The position numbers were made by a program, and so were the translations under genes. 64,000 bases of DNA from Rubripirellula amarantea (GTDB lineage Bacteria; Planctomycetota; Planctomycetia; Pirellulales; Pirellulaceae). The notes under the pieces were generated by a model. The model had not been told where the DNA came from and ran no database searches. It saw only the letters and a list, made by a program, of their open reading frames with translations. Position 1 is the first letter of the stretch; each line of letters starts with the position of its first letter. The stretch is from assembly GCF_007859865.1 (NCBI RefSeq), contig NZ_SJPI01000001.1:682001-746000 (forward strand), written 5' to 3'. Shown one piece after another: positions 35,757 to 46,026 of the stretch.

Positions 35757-38700
35757 GTGACAAGCAACGAAGGACGTGTTGGACCGGTTCGCCTGCAACG
35801 AGATCTGATTAAGCTATTGATCGTTCTATCGGTTGTCGCTGGATGTGGTTCTCGCTCGGAACCGCCTTTGCCTCAGTCAAAGTCGCCAGATCTCTCTTCA
35901 TCGAATCAAGCCGGTATCGAAAATACCTCATCGTCAACAGCGCTGGCTGATGACAACCAACGGCCTAGGCAACAAAACCAAGGGTCGTTGAACGCTCCCG
36001 CAGGAAGCAGCCAAGCGAAGTCAACAGAAATCGCGCGTGCTGAGGAGGCGTTGATTTCAGGCAATTTAAAAGAGGCTCGCCGACACGCGACTTCCGCCCT
36101 CCTCAAACAGCCCAGCGATGCAAACGCCTTGTTCTTAATGGCGCAGATCCAGGCTCAATCCGATGATATTGATCAGGCACTCGCCACCCTTCGCGAAATC
36201 CCTATCGATGAACCCAATTTCGGCCTTCAGGCCGCTGGCCAATCGGCGGATTGGTTGGCCTCGCTGGGTCGCCACTTTGATGCAAAAGCACTTTACGAAC
36301 GACTCATGGACCGAGCCGGTTCTAACGAGATGTTTGTTCGGCATCGTTACGCTGATTTTCTAAATCACGCAGGGTGGCGCATCGAGGCGAAACGAATTCT
36401 CGTTCCCGTCGTCGAAAGCCGAGAAGCCACCGAGCAGGAATTGCGCGGCTTGCTAAACAATTCGACTGAGTTCATGTCAACGCTGCCGCCAATGGTTTGG
36501 GAACCATCGTCGCCACGCCGAGGGCCAATAAGTCTCGCCATCGGATACATGGTGCAAGGAAGCCCGCGTGACACCATCAAGACGCTCTTGGCAGCAATCA
36601 AGTCCGACAAGAGCAATCGATACGCGAACGACCCAACCACCCTTTCATTGCTCGCTTCTGCCTACGCCGAAATACAAAAATGGAATGAAGCCGCGACACT
36701 GCTTACCCGTGTTGCCCCTTCGGATCGATGGCATCCGTCCTACTGGCTTGCATATGGCGATTGGTTTCAAGATCAAAACCAGTCCGAAGATGCATTGCGA
36801 TGTTACGAGAAAGCGATCCAGATGGATCCCACTTGCGAGATCGCACATGAACGCTTGATCGCATCACTTGTCGCCCAGGGTCAAACCGAAGCTGCGAACA
36901 AGATAGATGACCGTCGCTTTCGAGTACGAGAAGCGTTCAAGACCAGTCGCGGAATTGGCGAGAACTCCCCCAGTGATATCGACGCATCGAAGGATTTGAT
37001 CAAAGACTTGGTCGATTTAAATGAGTCTACCCAAGCAATCGCCTGGTTGTCTCACTTGATTCAGCGACACCCGGAAGAACTGCCATTTGCGTCGGAGATA
37101 CGAACGAAGATCAAGGATGCAAAAGTAGCATCTGAAACGGTGAGCCCACTATCGGGATGGCTAGCCGGCTATCAGATCCCACAGAAAGAAATCGAAGACC
37201 CGTCGTTGACCCTAAAGAGTTTGCTCGAGCAGTCGAAAACCGAAGTCACTTTGCGATCACCCCAGGGCAAACGCCTTGAAGTCGTGTTCGCGGACGTTGC
37301 AAAAGAACGAGGGCTCGTGCATCAGTATCTTAACGACGATGGCGATAAGCGAATTCGACTTCTGAAAATGCATCAGCAATTCGGTGGCGGAATCGCCGCA
37401 CTGGATTACGACCTTGATGGCGCGATCGATCTGCACTGCGGACAAGGTGCCGGCAGCCCGCCAGAGCTGAACGGCAAGTTTGCCGATCAACTTTTCCGGC
37501 AACTCCGGTCGGGAACTGACATTCGTTACGTGAACGTAGCAGAGATCGCAGGTGTGAATGAACTCGGGTTCACACTGGGGATCACGGCTGGCGATATTAA
37601 CCAAGACGGTTTCCCCGATCTCGCGATTGGAAACCTCGGACAAAACCGTTTGTATATCAACCAGGGTGATGGCACCTTTCGTGACGCGTCATTTGAAGTC
37701 TTCACAAGGGACAATGACTTTACGATGGGTCTAGCGATTGCCGACATCACCGGTGACCAGCTCAACGACATTGTTGAAATCAATTACGTCGATGATGAAG
37801 AGATCTATGAAGAAATTACCGCAAATGACCAAGGAATACCGCTGCGCACTGCTGGGCCGCTCATGTTCCGAGCCGCTCTCGACCGAACCTGGATCTCGGA
37901 TGAGGTTGGGCATTTTGTTGAGAAGCCTTTGATACGCCCGAACTCAGGGTCCGATACTGGCCAGAACTCCGCCGAACTTGGTGACTCAGCCAATCCCAGC
38001 CTGGGCCTGATCGTAACGGACTTCAACTCGCAGCCAGGATTGGAGATTTTCGTCGCCAACGATTTGCGTCCGAATCACTATTGGGTCAAAACGGAAAGCG
38101 TGAACGCAGCCGGTGAATCTGAATTTCACGAACAAGCGGTGGTGTCGGGGTTAGCGTTCAGTTCAAGAGGTGGCATCAACGCCTGCATGGGTGTCGCATT
38201 CGCCGACTTCGATGCCAATGGCCTTGGCGATTTGATCGTCACAAACTGGATCGATGAATGGGTGAACTTCTTTCGCCAAACCACTCCCGGCGTTTTTCGC
38301 GATTCCGCTCCGCACTATGGACTCGATGAACCTAGTGAAGGTGCTCTTGGCTTTGGAACTCAACCGATAGACTTTGATAACGATTCGTTCGTAGATCTCG
38401 TCATCACCAACGGGCATATCGATGACATGGCTCACTTAAATCAGCCTCAATTCATGCCAACACAATTGTTAGTTAGCAATGGTAGTAAGTTTGAGTTAGC
38501 CGACCCCAAAGGCCCCTTTTGGGACAAGAACCACCTGGGTCGTTGCTTGATTCGATTGGACCACAACAGCGACGGAAAGATGGACTTTGCCGTAAGCGAC
38601 CTCAACGATCCCGTGGCGCTGTTAGAAAACCAAACCCTATCGCCAAACGGTTGGATCCAATTTGAAATCGTTGGCACTTCCGTTTCACGAATCGCAATTG

Positions 38701-38960
38701 GAACGCATGTCAGCGTTACCGCAGGCGATTCTCGCTGGACCCAAACAACCGCTACCGGCGATGGCTTTGAAGGTCGCAATGAGACGATCGTGCATTTTGG
38801 ACTTGGCGACTCCCAATCAAACGTCAACGTGGAATTGACTTGGCCCGATGGCAGCAAGCAAAGCTGGAACGATCTTGTTCCTAACCAACGTTACCTACTG
38901 ATTGAAAATGAGCTGGAAGCCTGGCCCCAAGACGATATCAATTCCTCTCGCGACAACTAG
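35757..38960 (+). CDS. Lipoprotein with TPRs, FG-GAP/VCBS-like repeats and ASPIC/UnbV domain
   Basis: A 1067-residue protein, probably starting at GTG 35757. A lipoprotein signal (LIKLLIVLSVVAGC) is followed by a Ser/Gln-rich linker, TPRs at about residues 95-380 (such as EDALRCYEKAIQMDPTCEIA), and at least five FG-GAP/VCBS-like calcium-binding motifs: ALDYDLDGAIDLH, AGDINQDGFPDLAIG, IADITGDQLNDIVE, FADFDANGLGDLIV and IDFDNDSFVDLVITNG. The C-terminal 90 residues are the ASPIC/UnbV domain (HFGLGDSQSNVNVELTWPDG). It is probably a beta-propeller on the cell surface. Multiheme cytochrome/UnbV pairs recur in planctomycetes and acidobacteria; their function is not established. Confidence 0.88.
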   Translation: MTSNEGRVGPVRLQRDLIKLLIVLSVVAGCGSRSEPPLPQSKSPDLSSSNQAGIENTSSSTALADDNQRPRQQNQGSLNAPAGSSQAKSTEIARAEEALISGNLKEARRHATSALLKQPSDANALFLMAQIQAQSDDIDQALATLREIPIDEPNFGLQAAGQSADWLASLGRHFDAKALYERLMDRAGSNEMFVRHRYADFLNHAGWRIEAKRILVPVVESREATEQELRGLLNNSTEFMSTLPPMVWEPSSPRRGPISLAIGYMVQGSPRDTIKTLLAAIKSDKSNRYANDPTTLSLLASAYAEIQKWNEAATLLTRVAPSDRWHPSYWLAYGDWFQDQNQSEDALRCYEKAIQMDPTCEIAHERLIASLVAQGQTEAANKIDDRRFRVREAFKTSRGIGENSPSDIDASKDLIKDLVDLNESTQAIAWLSHLIQRHPEELPFASEIRTKIKDAKVASETVSPLSGWLAGYQIPQKEIEDPSLTLKSLLEQSKTEVTLRSPQGKRLEVVFADVAKERGLVHQYLNDDGDKRIRLLKMHQQFGGGIAALDYDLDGAIDLHCGQGAGSPPELNGKFADQLFRQLRSGTDIRYVNVAEIAGVNELGFTLGITAGDINQDGFPDLAIGNLGQNRLYINQGDGTFRDASFEVFTRDNDFTMGLAIADITGDQLNDIVEINYVDDEEIYEEITANDQGIPLRTAGPLMFRAALDRTWISDEVGHFVEKPLIRPNSGSDTGQNSAELGDSANPSLGLIVTDFNSQPGLEIFVANDLRPNHYWVKTESVNAAGESEFHEQAVVSGLAFSSRGGINACMGVAFADFDANGLGDLIVTNWIDEWVNFFRQTTPGVFRDSAPHYGLDEPSEGALGFGTQPIDFDNDSFVDLVITNGHIDDMAHLNQPQFMPTQLLVSNGSKFELADPKGPFWDKNHLGRCLIRLDHNSDGKMDFAVSDLNDPVALLENQTLSPNGWIQFEIVGTSVSRIAIGTHVSVTAGDSRWTQTTATGDGFEGRNETIVHFGLGDSQSNVNVELTWPDGSKQSWNDLVPNQRYLLIENELEAWPQDDINSSRDN

Positions 38961-39024
38961 GTTCAATGCATACACGAACTTTGATAGAAGTGAATGCCTC
39001 GCGTTAGTATGAACTCACTTTAGC

Positions 39025-39069
39025 CCAGTTCAGCTTCACCCAGTTCAGCTTCGCCCAGACCAGCTCTGT
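39025..39069. repeat. Three-copy 15-bp tandem repeat between the UnbV gene and glnS
   Basis: Units of the form CCAGTTCAGCTTCAC start at 39025, 39040 and 39055, with the third diverged, and a weak fourth (CAGGCAGCTC) follows. The array lies in a gap between convergent genes. Confidence 0.8.
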
Positions 39070-39078
39070 TCAGGCAGC

Positions 39079-40788
39079 TCAGTCCGCTTTACCTTTGGCT
39101 TCCATTTTACCCCAGGTGTCGCGAAGCGAAACAATTCGATTGAAAACACGTTTCTCGCCCGTGCTGTCTTGATCGACGACAAAGTAGCCCAATCGTTCAA
39201 ACTGGACTCGTTCACCGACATCAGCTTTTGCTAATTCAGGTTCAACGAATGCGGTCACGGTAGTCAATGAATTGGGGTTCAAGTGTTCGACAAAGGTATG
39301 TCCTTCTTCGACTTTACTGGGATCTTCAGCAGTAAATAAGCGATCATAAAGCCTCACTTCAACTTGCTTAGCATGCTCTTGGCTTACCCAGTGGATAGTC
39401 CCCTTAACCTTCCGTCCCGAGTTGTCTTCGCCACTCTTGGTTTCGGGGTCATAGGTACATAGGATTTCGGTGATTTCACCCGCGTCATCTTTAACAACGT
39501 CCACGCAGTCAATGATGTAGCCCGCACGCAATCGCACCGACCCACCTTTCTTTAGTCGGAAGAACTTCCGAGGTGCTTCTTCACGAAAATCGTCTCGCTC
39601 AATCAACAGCTCGCCAGAGAATGGAATTTGACGACTACCACTTTCTGGATCTTCTGGATTATTGATCGCCTCGGAGTACTCGACTTTTCCTTTTGGCCAA
39701 TTCGTGATCGTCAATTTCACGGGATCAAGAACCGCCATTCGTCGCGGTGCCACTCGGTTAAGGTGTTCTCGAACCGAGTTTTCAAGGCGAACGATATCGA
39801 TGGTGCTGTTGAATTTTGCGACACCAACCTCAGTGCAGAAATTGCGGATCGATTCCGGCGTGTAGCCTCGTCGTCGGTAGCCTGAAAGTGTGGGCATCCG
39901 AGGATCATCCCACCCGCTAACGAATCCTTCCTTGACCAGACGCAACATGTGTCGCTTGCCGATCAGCAACGTGCTTAGCTTTAGCTTCGCAAACTCAATT
40001 TGCCGAGGATGATGAATGCCGAGCTTTTCACAGTACCAATCGTAAAGCGGCCGGTGATTTTCGAACTCTAGCGTGCAGATCGAAAACGTAATGCCCTCCA
40101 GTGAGTCGCTTTGTCCGTGAGTCCAATCGTAGGTGGGGTAGATGCACCACTTATCGCCAGTGCGATGATGGGTCGCCCGCAAGATTCGATACATCACCGG
40201 ATCGCGAAGATTGATATTGGGCGACGCCATGTCGATCTTTGCTCGCAGACTCTTAGCGCCGTCGGCAAACTTCCCATCGCGCATCGCGCGAAACAGCTCA
40301 AGGTTCTCTTGGGGCGTGCGGTCACGATGCGGACTGTTGCGGCCCGGTTCGGTAAGAGTCCCTCGGTACTCGCGAGTCTCCTCCGCGTTCAAATCACAAA
40401 CGTACGCATCGCCCTGCTCGATAAGCTTTTCAGCCCATTGATACAACTGATCAAAGTAGTCACTTGCAAAATGCAGGGAATCCCATTTGAAACCCAACCA
40501 TTCAACGTCTTCTTTGATGGAGTCAACGTACTCGACTTCTTCCTTGGTAGGATTGGTATCATCGAAGCGAAGGTTGCACGTTCCATCGTACTCCTTAGCC
40601 AAACCGAAGTTCAAGCAAATGCTTTTGGCATGTCCAATGTGCAGGTACCCGTTCGGTTCGGGGGGAAATCGCGTGAATACCCCTTCGAACCGACCCGAAG
40701 CCAAATCGCTGTCGATCGCTTGTTGAATGAAGTGCTTAGATGAGGGGGCGTCGGAGCCACCGGAAGCTGACTTTTCGCTCATGAACAT
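39079..40788 (-). CDS. glnS: Glutaminyl-tRNA synthetase
   Basis: A 569-residue class I synthetase charging tRNA-Gln. The HIGH motif is in [18 protein letters not shown], and the GlnRS-specific [18 protein letters not shown] and the C-terminal anticodon-binding beta barrels are clear. The KMSKS loop is unusual: where bacterial GlnRS normally reads VMSKRKL, this protein reads LLIGKRHML, keeping only the Lys-Arg pair. Start chosen at 40788 because AAGGCG lies six bases before that ATG; 40782 is an alternative. It is the last gene of a same-strand group, gltX, diheme cytochrome c, glnS. Confidence 0.93.
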   Translation of the reverse strand: MFMSEKSASGGSDAPSSKHFIQQAIDSDLASGRFEGVFTRFPPEPNGYLHIGHAKSICLNFGLAKEYDGTCNLRFDDTNPTKEEVEYVDSIKEDVEWLGFKWDSLHFASDYFDQLYQWAEKLIEQGDAYVCDLNAEETREYRGTLTEPGRNSPHRDRTPQENLELFRAMRDGKFADGAKSLRAKIDMASPNINLRDPVMYRILRATHHRTGDKWCIYPTYDWTHGQSDSLEGITFSICTLEFENHRPLYDWYCEKLGIHHPRQIEFAKLKLSTLLIGKRHMLRLVKEGFVSGWDDPRMPTLSGYRRRGYTPESIRNFCTEVGVAKFNSTIDIVRLENSVREHLNRVAPRRMAVLDPVKLTITNWPKGKVEYSEAINNPEDPESGSRQIPFSGELLIERDDFREEAPRKFFRLKKGGSVRLRAGYIIDCVDVVKDDAGEITEILCTYDPETKSGEDNSGRKVKGTIHWVSQEHAKQVEVRLYDRLFTAEDPSKVEEGHTFVEHLNPNSLTTVTAFVEPELAKADVGERVQFERLGYFVVDQDSTGEKRVFNRIVSLRDTWGKMEAKGKAD

Positions 40789-40938
40789 CGTTCGCCTTGT
40801 CGCCAAAACGAACTTCCTAGCGGGGTTGTGAACTTGAAAGCGTCCACTCTATCGAGAAACACGTCGGACTAGAAGTCGGCCCGACCGCAGAGACGACACT
40901 GCTCCCGCCAAAACCCCGTGGAAATTCCCTGAGGGAAG

Positions 40939-42300
40939 TTACGTTGCCTCTGGTTCCGGGACGACTGTCTGCAAGCTACGGATGTAGTTAATCAAGTGCC
41001 ACACATCATCCTCTTCGAACTGGCCTTCAACGAAGGTCGCAGCAGGCATCGGTGATCCCTCGATCCCCTGCGTGATCCGCAGGTACAAATCTTCCGACGA
41101 TGCCCCACCTCGGAACACACCTTCCGCAAAATTTCGGGGCAGTGCATTGCGAGGTTCGAATGCCCCTCGAGCGAGCAACGGTATCAGCGATTCACGGTCT
41201 TCAGGCTTGAGTCCAATCCGAGTCGTCCAGTCCTTGGTCCAATCGTCGTAATCATTCGTTTGCCCGTCGCCCATCCCTGTTTCGCCGTGACACTTGCTGC
41301 AGGATGCTACCTTGCCACGGAAAAGCTCTTGTCCTCGCTTGACCGATGCCAGGAACGCTTCAGCTTGCTCGCCAGATTTCAGCTTCAAGACATCGGCGTA
41401 GTCTTCCGCAACCGGGACATCGGCGGGTGGTTCAGGAACTTCGATCACTTCATCTTGAGCTTCGAGCCACGACTCGCCAATTTCCACGGCGTAGTCTTCC
41501 GCGTATTCCCAAGCTTCTTCGTACGCCTCGAAAGCGTCCAATCGCTGAGCATCCAATTCCGTAAGTGCGTCCTCGTCCTTCTCGCTTAGTGCTTCAAGCT
41601 CGCTTCTAAGAGACGGATTGGATTTCAGTCGATTACCAAGATCTGAATTAATGATGCGATCGCCCTCTTCACCCAAGAGCCCATCAAAGATCGCGATATC
41701 GATGGCCTGACGTTCCAACTCGCCTCGCCACGACAAGTAAATCACGTAATCAACGAGAGCGTCGATATCGGAATCCGTTAGTTCAGGGATCTTCACCATC
41801 GCGGTCCCACCAATACCATGTTTAATCAGCTTGGCAAAGTCGTCTTTAGCGGGCTTGCTCCCGCGAGGTGTTGACTTGAACTTGAAAACGCCCATTCGGT
41901 AGTCGCGAGGGTAAGGGACTTGGACCGCAGCGGTGGGACCTCGGCCGTTTCCAGTGATTCCGTGGCATACAACGCAGTGCTTACGATACAGACCACGACC
42001 TTCGGCATCTGCCGGCCCGGATGCTTTGACCAAGTTATCCATGGCAACGATCGAAGCGAGTTCTTCATCTTCGGTGATCACTTCGGGCAACTTCGGATCA
42101 TCAGGCGTTCCAAACATCTGCCCTGCAAGCCAGTGCGTGTCTCGCGCGGCTTCGGCCATCGGAATTTCTTCCTGAATCTGGTACTTCATCGCGTGGACAA
42201 GATTCGGCTCAAAGGCAGCCATCGGTTCGGTCTGCACGTTGCAGCCGATCGTCGTGGCGACCAATAAGAGAGCGAGCATACAGATGCGTGAATTTTTCAT
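40939..42300 (-). CDS. Diheme cytochrome c lipoprotein
   Basis: A 453-residue protein with a lipoprotein signal (CMLALLLVATTIGC). It has two cytochrome c domains: one around residue 115 with CVVCH, the other around residue 335 with CSKCH. A helical, Glu/Asp-rich linker of about 150 residues separates them. The first domain contains YPRDYRMGVFKFKSTPRGS and the second ends in GSPMPAATF, which would supply Met ligands. It should be attached to the outer face of a membrane and carry electrons, perhaps to an oxidase or a periplasmic dehydrogenase. It sits between gltX (63 bases upstream) and glnS (150 bases downstream). Confidence 0.85.
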   Translation of the reverse strand: MKNSRICMLALLLVATTIGCNVQTEPMAAFEPNLVHAMKYQIQEEIPMAEAARDTHWLAGQMFGTPDDPKLPEVITEDEELASIVAMDNLVKASGPADAEGRGLYRKHCVVCHGITGNGRGPTAAVQVPYPRDYRMGVFKFKSTPRGSKPAKDDFAKLIKHGIGGTAMVKIPELTDSDIDALVDYVIYLSWRGELERQAIDIAIFDGLLGEEGDRIINSDLGNRLKSNPSLRSELEALSEKDEDALTELDAQRLDAFEAYEEAWEYAEDYAVEIGESWLEAQDEVIEVPEPPADVPVAEDYADVLKLKSGEQAEAFLASVKRGQELFRGKVASCSKCHGETGMGDGQTNDYDDWTKDWTTRIGLKPEDRESLIPLLARGAFEPRNALPRNFAEGVFRGGASSEDLYLRITQGIEGSPMPAATFVEGQFEEDDVWHLINYIRSLQTVVPEPEAT

Positions 42301-42363
42301 GATGGCTAAAGAGATAGGACGGGTGATCGAGTGGAACGACATCTTCATTCTAAGCTGTCTCGG

Positions 42364-43920
42364 CTATGAAGAAACCGCGTGTGCGAGAGCCGTGCGAATT
42401 CGCACGACCACTTTCTCTTTACCGAGAATGGCGAGCGTTTCAAACATCCCAAATCCAGCCGGGGTCCCCGTGACGGCGACCCGCAAAGCATGAATGATGT
42501 CTTTGAGCTCAATTTTTTGAGCTACACAAAAATCATCGACCGCTTGCTGCGCTTCCTGGACACTGAAATCACCCGAGTGAGTTTGCAGTGAATCAGCGAG
42601 GGCCTTCAACAGATCTCGCGCGTTTTCAGGCTTGTTGATTCGCTTTTGAAAAGCTTTTTCGTCAAAGGTGATTTCGTCAGAGAAGAAGTATTCGAAGTCC
42701 AAGATGTCGCCCGCCATCTTCATTCGATCGCCAGCTCCCTCAACGATCGCAGCGATTTTCTCGCGAGCCCCATCGGTGGTCAAAAAGCCAGCTTTTTCGG
42801 CAAAGGGCAAGACTCGTTCCAGACGGGTTTCCGCGGGCAACGCAGCAAAGGTGTCGCCTTGGAACGCCAGCAACTTTCGCGGATCAAATGATGCTGGCGA
42901 TTTATTGACTCGCTCAAGCGAGAAGTGCTTGATCATCTCTTCGACAGTGAACTTCTCCGTTTCCCCGTCGAGCGACCAACCCAGCAGAACGAGGTAATTC
43001 AGGATCGCTTCCGCATCAAATCCGATCTCACGGTAAAAGTCGATGATCACGGGATTAAACGTATCTGCGGCGGCTTCGATTCCGCAACGCTCGGCGATCC
43101 GCCGCCCGTGCCGCAACAGATCAGCAAAATCCTTGTTCTTTTCATACTGAGCCAACTTACGTTTGCTTAGCTTCGCCGTTCCGCCGGGCTCCGCCACATA
43201 AGGCAAGTGAGCAAACTGCGGACGTTGGTAACCAAGCGCATCGAGAATAAATACTTGCCGCGCCGTATTGGGTAAATGTTCCTCGGCACGAACAACGTGA
43301 GTGATTTCTAAATCATGATCGTCGATCACGCTGGCGAGGTGATAAATGCATGACCCGTCGGCACGCTGAATCACGTGATCCTGTTCGGTCGCCCAATCCA
43401 CTCGAACTTCACCGCGGATAATATCGTTAATCACGCATTGACCTTCGCGTGGCATTTTCAGTCGTATCGTCGCGACGCGTCCTTCGGACTCATACTTAGC
43501 AGCAGCCTCGTCATCCTCCGCCATGAACCGTCGATCATAGAAGAATCGCTCACCTTGCTTTTCGGCGGCCTCTCGAAGTTCTTTCAAGTCATCGGCAGTT
43601 GCGTAGTCGCGATACGCGTGTCCCGATGCCAACAGCTTTGCCGCGGCTGCCTTATGACCCTCTGCCCGTTGCGATTGAAAGTAAGGTTCGTGGGGACCGC
43701 CAACTTCGGGACCTTCGTCCCAGTCCATACCCAGCCATCGAAATCCATCGAGAATCGGTTGCAACGCTTCTTGCACGTTCCGCTGAGCATCGGTGTCATC
43801 GATTCGCAGTAGAAACTGACCGCCCGATTGACGCGCAAGCAGCCAGTTAAACAAAGCAGTGCGGACACCACCGATATGCAGATATCCAGTGGGCGAAGGA
43901 GCAAAACGGGTGCGGATCAT
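42364..43920 (-). CDS. gltX: Glutamyl-tRNA synthetase
   Basis: A 518-residue class I synthetase. [20 protein letters not shown] carries the HIGH motif and AKLSKRKL the KMSKS-type loop, followed by the usual helical anticodon-binding domain. I start at MIRTRFAPS; the upstream in-frame extension is not family-like. With glnS present in the window, this enzyme need not charge tRNA-Gln, although discrimination cannot be read from the sequence. It is the first gene of the gltX-cytochrome-glnS group. Confidence 0.95.
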   Translation of the reverse strand: MIRTRFAPSPTGYLHIGGVRTALFNWLLARQSGGQFLLRIDDTDAQRNVQEALQPILDGFRWLGMDWDEGPEVGGPHEPYFQSQRAEGHKAAAAKLLASGHAYRDYATADDLKELREAAEKQGERFFYDRRFMAEDDEAAAKYESEGRVATIRLKMPREGQCVINDIIRGEVRVDWATEQDHVIQRADGSCIYHLASVIDDHDLEITHVVRAEEHLPNTARQVFILDALGYQRPQFAHLPYVAEPGGTAKLSKRKLAQYEKNKDFADLLRHGRRIAERCGIEAAADTFNPVIIDFYREIGFDAEAILNYLVLLGWSLDGETEKFTVEEMIKHFSLERVNKSPASFDPRKLLAFQGDTFAALPAETRLERVLPFAEKAGFLTTDGAREKIAAIVEGAGDRMKMAGDILDFEYFFSDEITFDEKAFQKRINKPENARDLLKALADSLQTHSGDFSVQEAQQAVDDFCVAQKIELKDIIHALRVAVTGTPAGFGMFETLAILGKEKVVVRIRTALAHAVSS

Positions 43921-44034
43921 CAATGCAGATCTCGGATGACAGGTGTCGGTGAAGGGTAGGAGAGCACAAGTTTTACTCCTCAAACCCGTCTCCTGAAACC
44001 TACCGCCTGGATCTCGTTACCCAAGATTGACAGC

Positions 44035-44628
44035 CTATTTCACTTCCATCTGGTCTCGAAGCGTTTTCATGCCGCGGTGGAGCAGTCCAGCGATGGCTCC
44101 CGTGGTTTTGTCCAATTGCTGAGCCACGTCGCTAAGCTTCATGCCTTCGAGGTAATGCAATCGAATGGCGTCGCGCTGGGCGTCGGGCAACCGCTCGACC
44201 GCGTCGGCAAGTTGCACAACGTGCTCGCCGACCATGGCATGCTGACTCGGCGTAGCCTCGTCACCGGCGAGCAGGCCTTCGAGTCGCATCGACGACTGCG
44301 TTAGCTTTTGCTCCATTGACTGTTCGCGCCGCACATCACGTTTGCCGCGGTGCATGTCGCGATCGAGATGACAAAGATGATGCGAAAGGATTTGGCGAAG
44401 CCAGCCTCGAAACTCGGCTTCGGTCGTTCCTCGAAAACCGTCGATTCCTTGCACGGCCTGCAACATCACCTGCTGAACCATGTCACTGGCCCCGACCTTG
44501 GCTTGATACGCTCGTCGCATTTGTGTCCTTGCCAACATCCGTATGTACGGTTCGTACCTGGCAATGACAGCGGGATCGCTGACGTCGATTGACTCGGAAG
44601 AGGGCAGTTCAGATTTAGGCTCGCTCAT
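44035..44628 (-). CDS. ECF-type RNA polymerase sigma factor
   Basis: A 197-residue sigma factor with region 2 (YEPYIRMLARTQMRRAY, then GASDMVQQVML and FRGWLRQILSHHL) and region 4 (LPDAQRDAIRLHYLEGMKLS followed by a helix-turn-helix LDKTTGAIAGLLHRGM). It is of the planctomycete/verrucomicrobial ECF subtype. No anti-sigma factor is next to it; the downstream gene on this strand is gltX, 114 bases away, and the upstream one is a small HEXXH membrane protein. Confidence 0.88.
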   Translation of the reverse strand: MSEPKSELPSSESIDVSDPAVIARYEPYIRMLARTQMRRAYQAKVGASDMVQQVMLQAVQGIDGFRGTTEAEFRGWLRQILSHHLCHLDRDMHRGKRDVRREQSMEQKLTQSSMRLEGLLAGDEATPSQHAMVGEHVVQLADAVERLPDAQRDAIRLHYLEGMKLSDVAQQLDKTTGAIAGLLHRGMKTLRDQMEVK

Positions 44629-44655
44629 GCGATTGAGTTTAGCTTGCCGTTGACG

Positions 44656-45060
44656 TCAAAGCCACTTGCCGTCGATGCGTTCTGAACCGTTCGGATGATG
44701 AGAACTCGGATCATCGATCGCATACGCCTCTACCTCGAACGGATTTTCTCGATAACCATCTCGACGACGCACGTAGAGCCATAACGAACAAAGCAGGTAT
44801 GCCGGGACGAACAGGGGCCCCCAACGCTCGTACTGGCGAACGTGAACTCGTTCGTGTCGTCGAGTCGCGTTCAACATCATCTCGTCCTGCCCGAACACGA
44901 CATGCCCCCACGTCATTGCGGCGGCGGGCAACAACAACCGCTTGAGAAAATAGGAGATTGCGGGGCCATGGATTTCGATCACACTGTCAACGCGGCGGAA
45001 CCGGCCGGCAAGCAGCAAGCCGATTGCAATGCCTGAAATCGTGTACGGCGAAGCCCACAT
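44656..45060 (-). CDS. Small membrane protein with HEXXH motif
   Basis: A 134-residue protein (if started at ATG 45060) with an N-terminal hydrophobic segment, a second near LKRLLLPAAAMTWGHVVF, and then RRHERVHVRQYERWGPLF. HERVH is a metalloprotease-type HEXXH motif. About 30 residues on, NPFEVEAYAID could give a third zinc ligand (Glu), as in gluzincin-like families. A third hydrophobic stretch (FVPAYLLCSLWLYV) lies between them. The frame stays open upstream with TTG codons at 45093 and 45162, so the N-terminus may be longer. I do not know a named family. It lies 27 bases upstream of the ECF sigma start on the same strand. Confidence 0.6.
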   Translation of the reverse strand: MWASPYTISGIAIGLLLAGRFRRVDSVIEIHGPAISYFLKRLLLPAAAMTWGHVVFGQDEMMLNATRRHERVHVRQYERWGPLFVPAYLLCSLWLYVRRRDGYRENPFEVEAYAIDDPSSHHPNGSERIDGKWL

Positions 45061-45381
45061 GTACCCCGCCAAGCGTAAGATTTTTCGCTTCAAGGTTTTT
45101 GCTACGGTTGCGGGAACAAACGGGGAACAAGAATGCTCTGATCTTACCCCAAAAACCGACAACAGCCCGGTGCATGATCGTCGAAACGTTCATGCGGTCG
45201 GGCTGTCGATGTTTTTGTCAGTTTTGTCTTGCCCGTTGCGTGCGATCACTTTCCAGTCGCGAGCGTAACGGTTCTGGATAGAGTGCGGCGAGTCACGATC
45301 GGCGACATAACATCGACCAGACAAGCCTAGCCGTGTCATGTGCCGCTCACGCATAACGCGGGTGAGCTGATCTATAGGCTC
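45061..45381. other. Intergenic region, HEXXH protein / unknown protein
   Basis: About 320 bases without a supported gene. The part next to 45060 may encode an N-terminal extension of the HEXXH protein from TTG 45093 or 45162. Nothing else was recognised. Confidence 0.4.
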
Positions 45382-45792
45382 TTAGGCGAATTCTGCTTCG
45401 AATTCGTTCTGCTCGGTTTCAGCGTCCATTTGATCGCTCTCACCAACGAGTCCAAGTTGGTCAGCTTGGTCTTCGGAAAGTTGGTAGTAGCCGAGGTTGC
45501 GAATGACTTCCAAGACTTCGCTGCACGTTGGGAACATGCGACCGGAGCTTTGCTTGTAGTCGTCCATCGCTCGCATGAATTCGATTTCAGCATCGTTGTA
45601 ATCGCGTTCGCAAGTAGTCGGGTCGATGTGACGACGACGCTGGGTCTTGCGACGAGGATTCTTCATCACGCCAGTGTCCAGTGCATCTGGGTTACCGCTT
45701 CGACGATCGTTCTTTTGCGAGCCTTCGCGACGATCTAGAGTGACGATGTCTTCGGTGATTACGTCGTTCGACTTAGCGTTTTTAGTTGCCAT
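45382..45792 (-). CDS. Conserved-looking basic/acidic protein of unknown function
   Basis: A 136-residue protein starting at MATKNAKS. The first half is polar and very basic ([16 protein letters not shown]). The second half contains a compact segment, [20 protein letters not shown] then [17 protein letters not shown], that looks like a folded helical domain, and a strongly acidic tail. The composition and the clean codon pattern argue for a real gene. No membrane segment or signal is present, so it is probably cytoplasmic. The basic stretch could bind nucleic acid, which is speculation. No operon partner. Confidence 0.65.
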   Translation of the reverse strand: MATKNAKSNDVITEDIVTLDRREGSQKNDRRSGNPDALDTGVMKNPRRKTQRRRHIDPTTCERDYNDAEIEFMRAMDDYKQSSGRMFPTCSEVLEVIRNLGYYQLSEDQADQLGLVGESDQMDAETEQNEFEAEFA

Positions 45793-46026
45793 AACAGCAA
45801 TGTTCCTTGGCGGGAGAGCGCGAATGCGACCTTGGAAATCCCCCCGGATTCCAGATCGCAAACTCTAGTGTGGAAGGGTTGCACAAAAACCTAGCACGCT
45901 GGTTACGGTGACTTGAGCGAATCCGGGAAGTTTCCCGACCAGAATGACCTTGAGGTCTAGGTAAGAAGTCCGCTCGTACCGATTATGCCAATCAGGCCTA
46001 CCTGTTTCACCAATCCACGGCACCCT

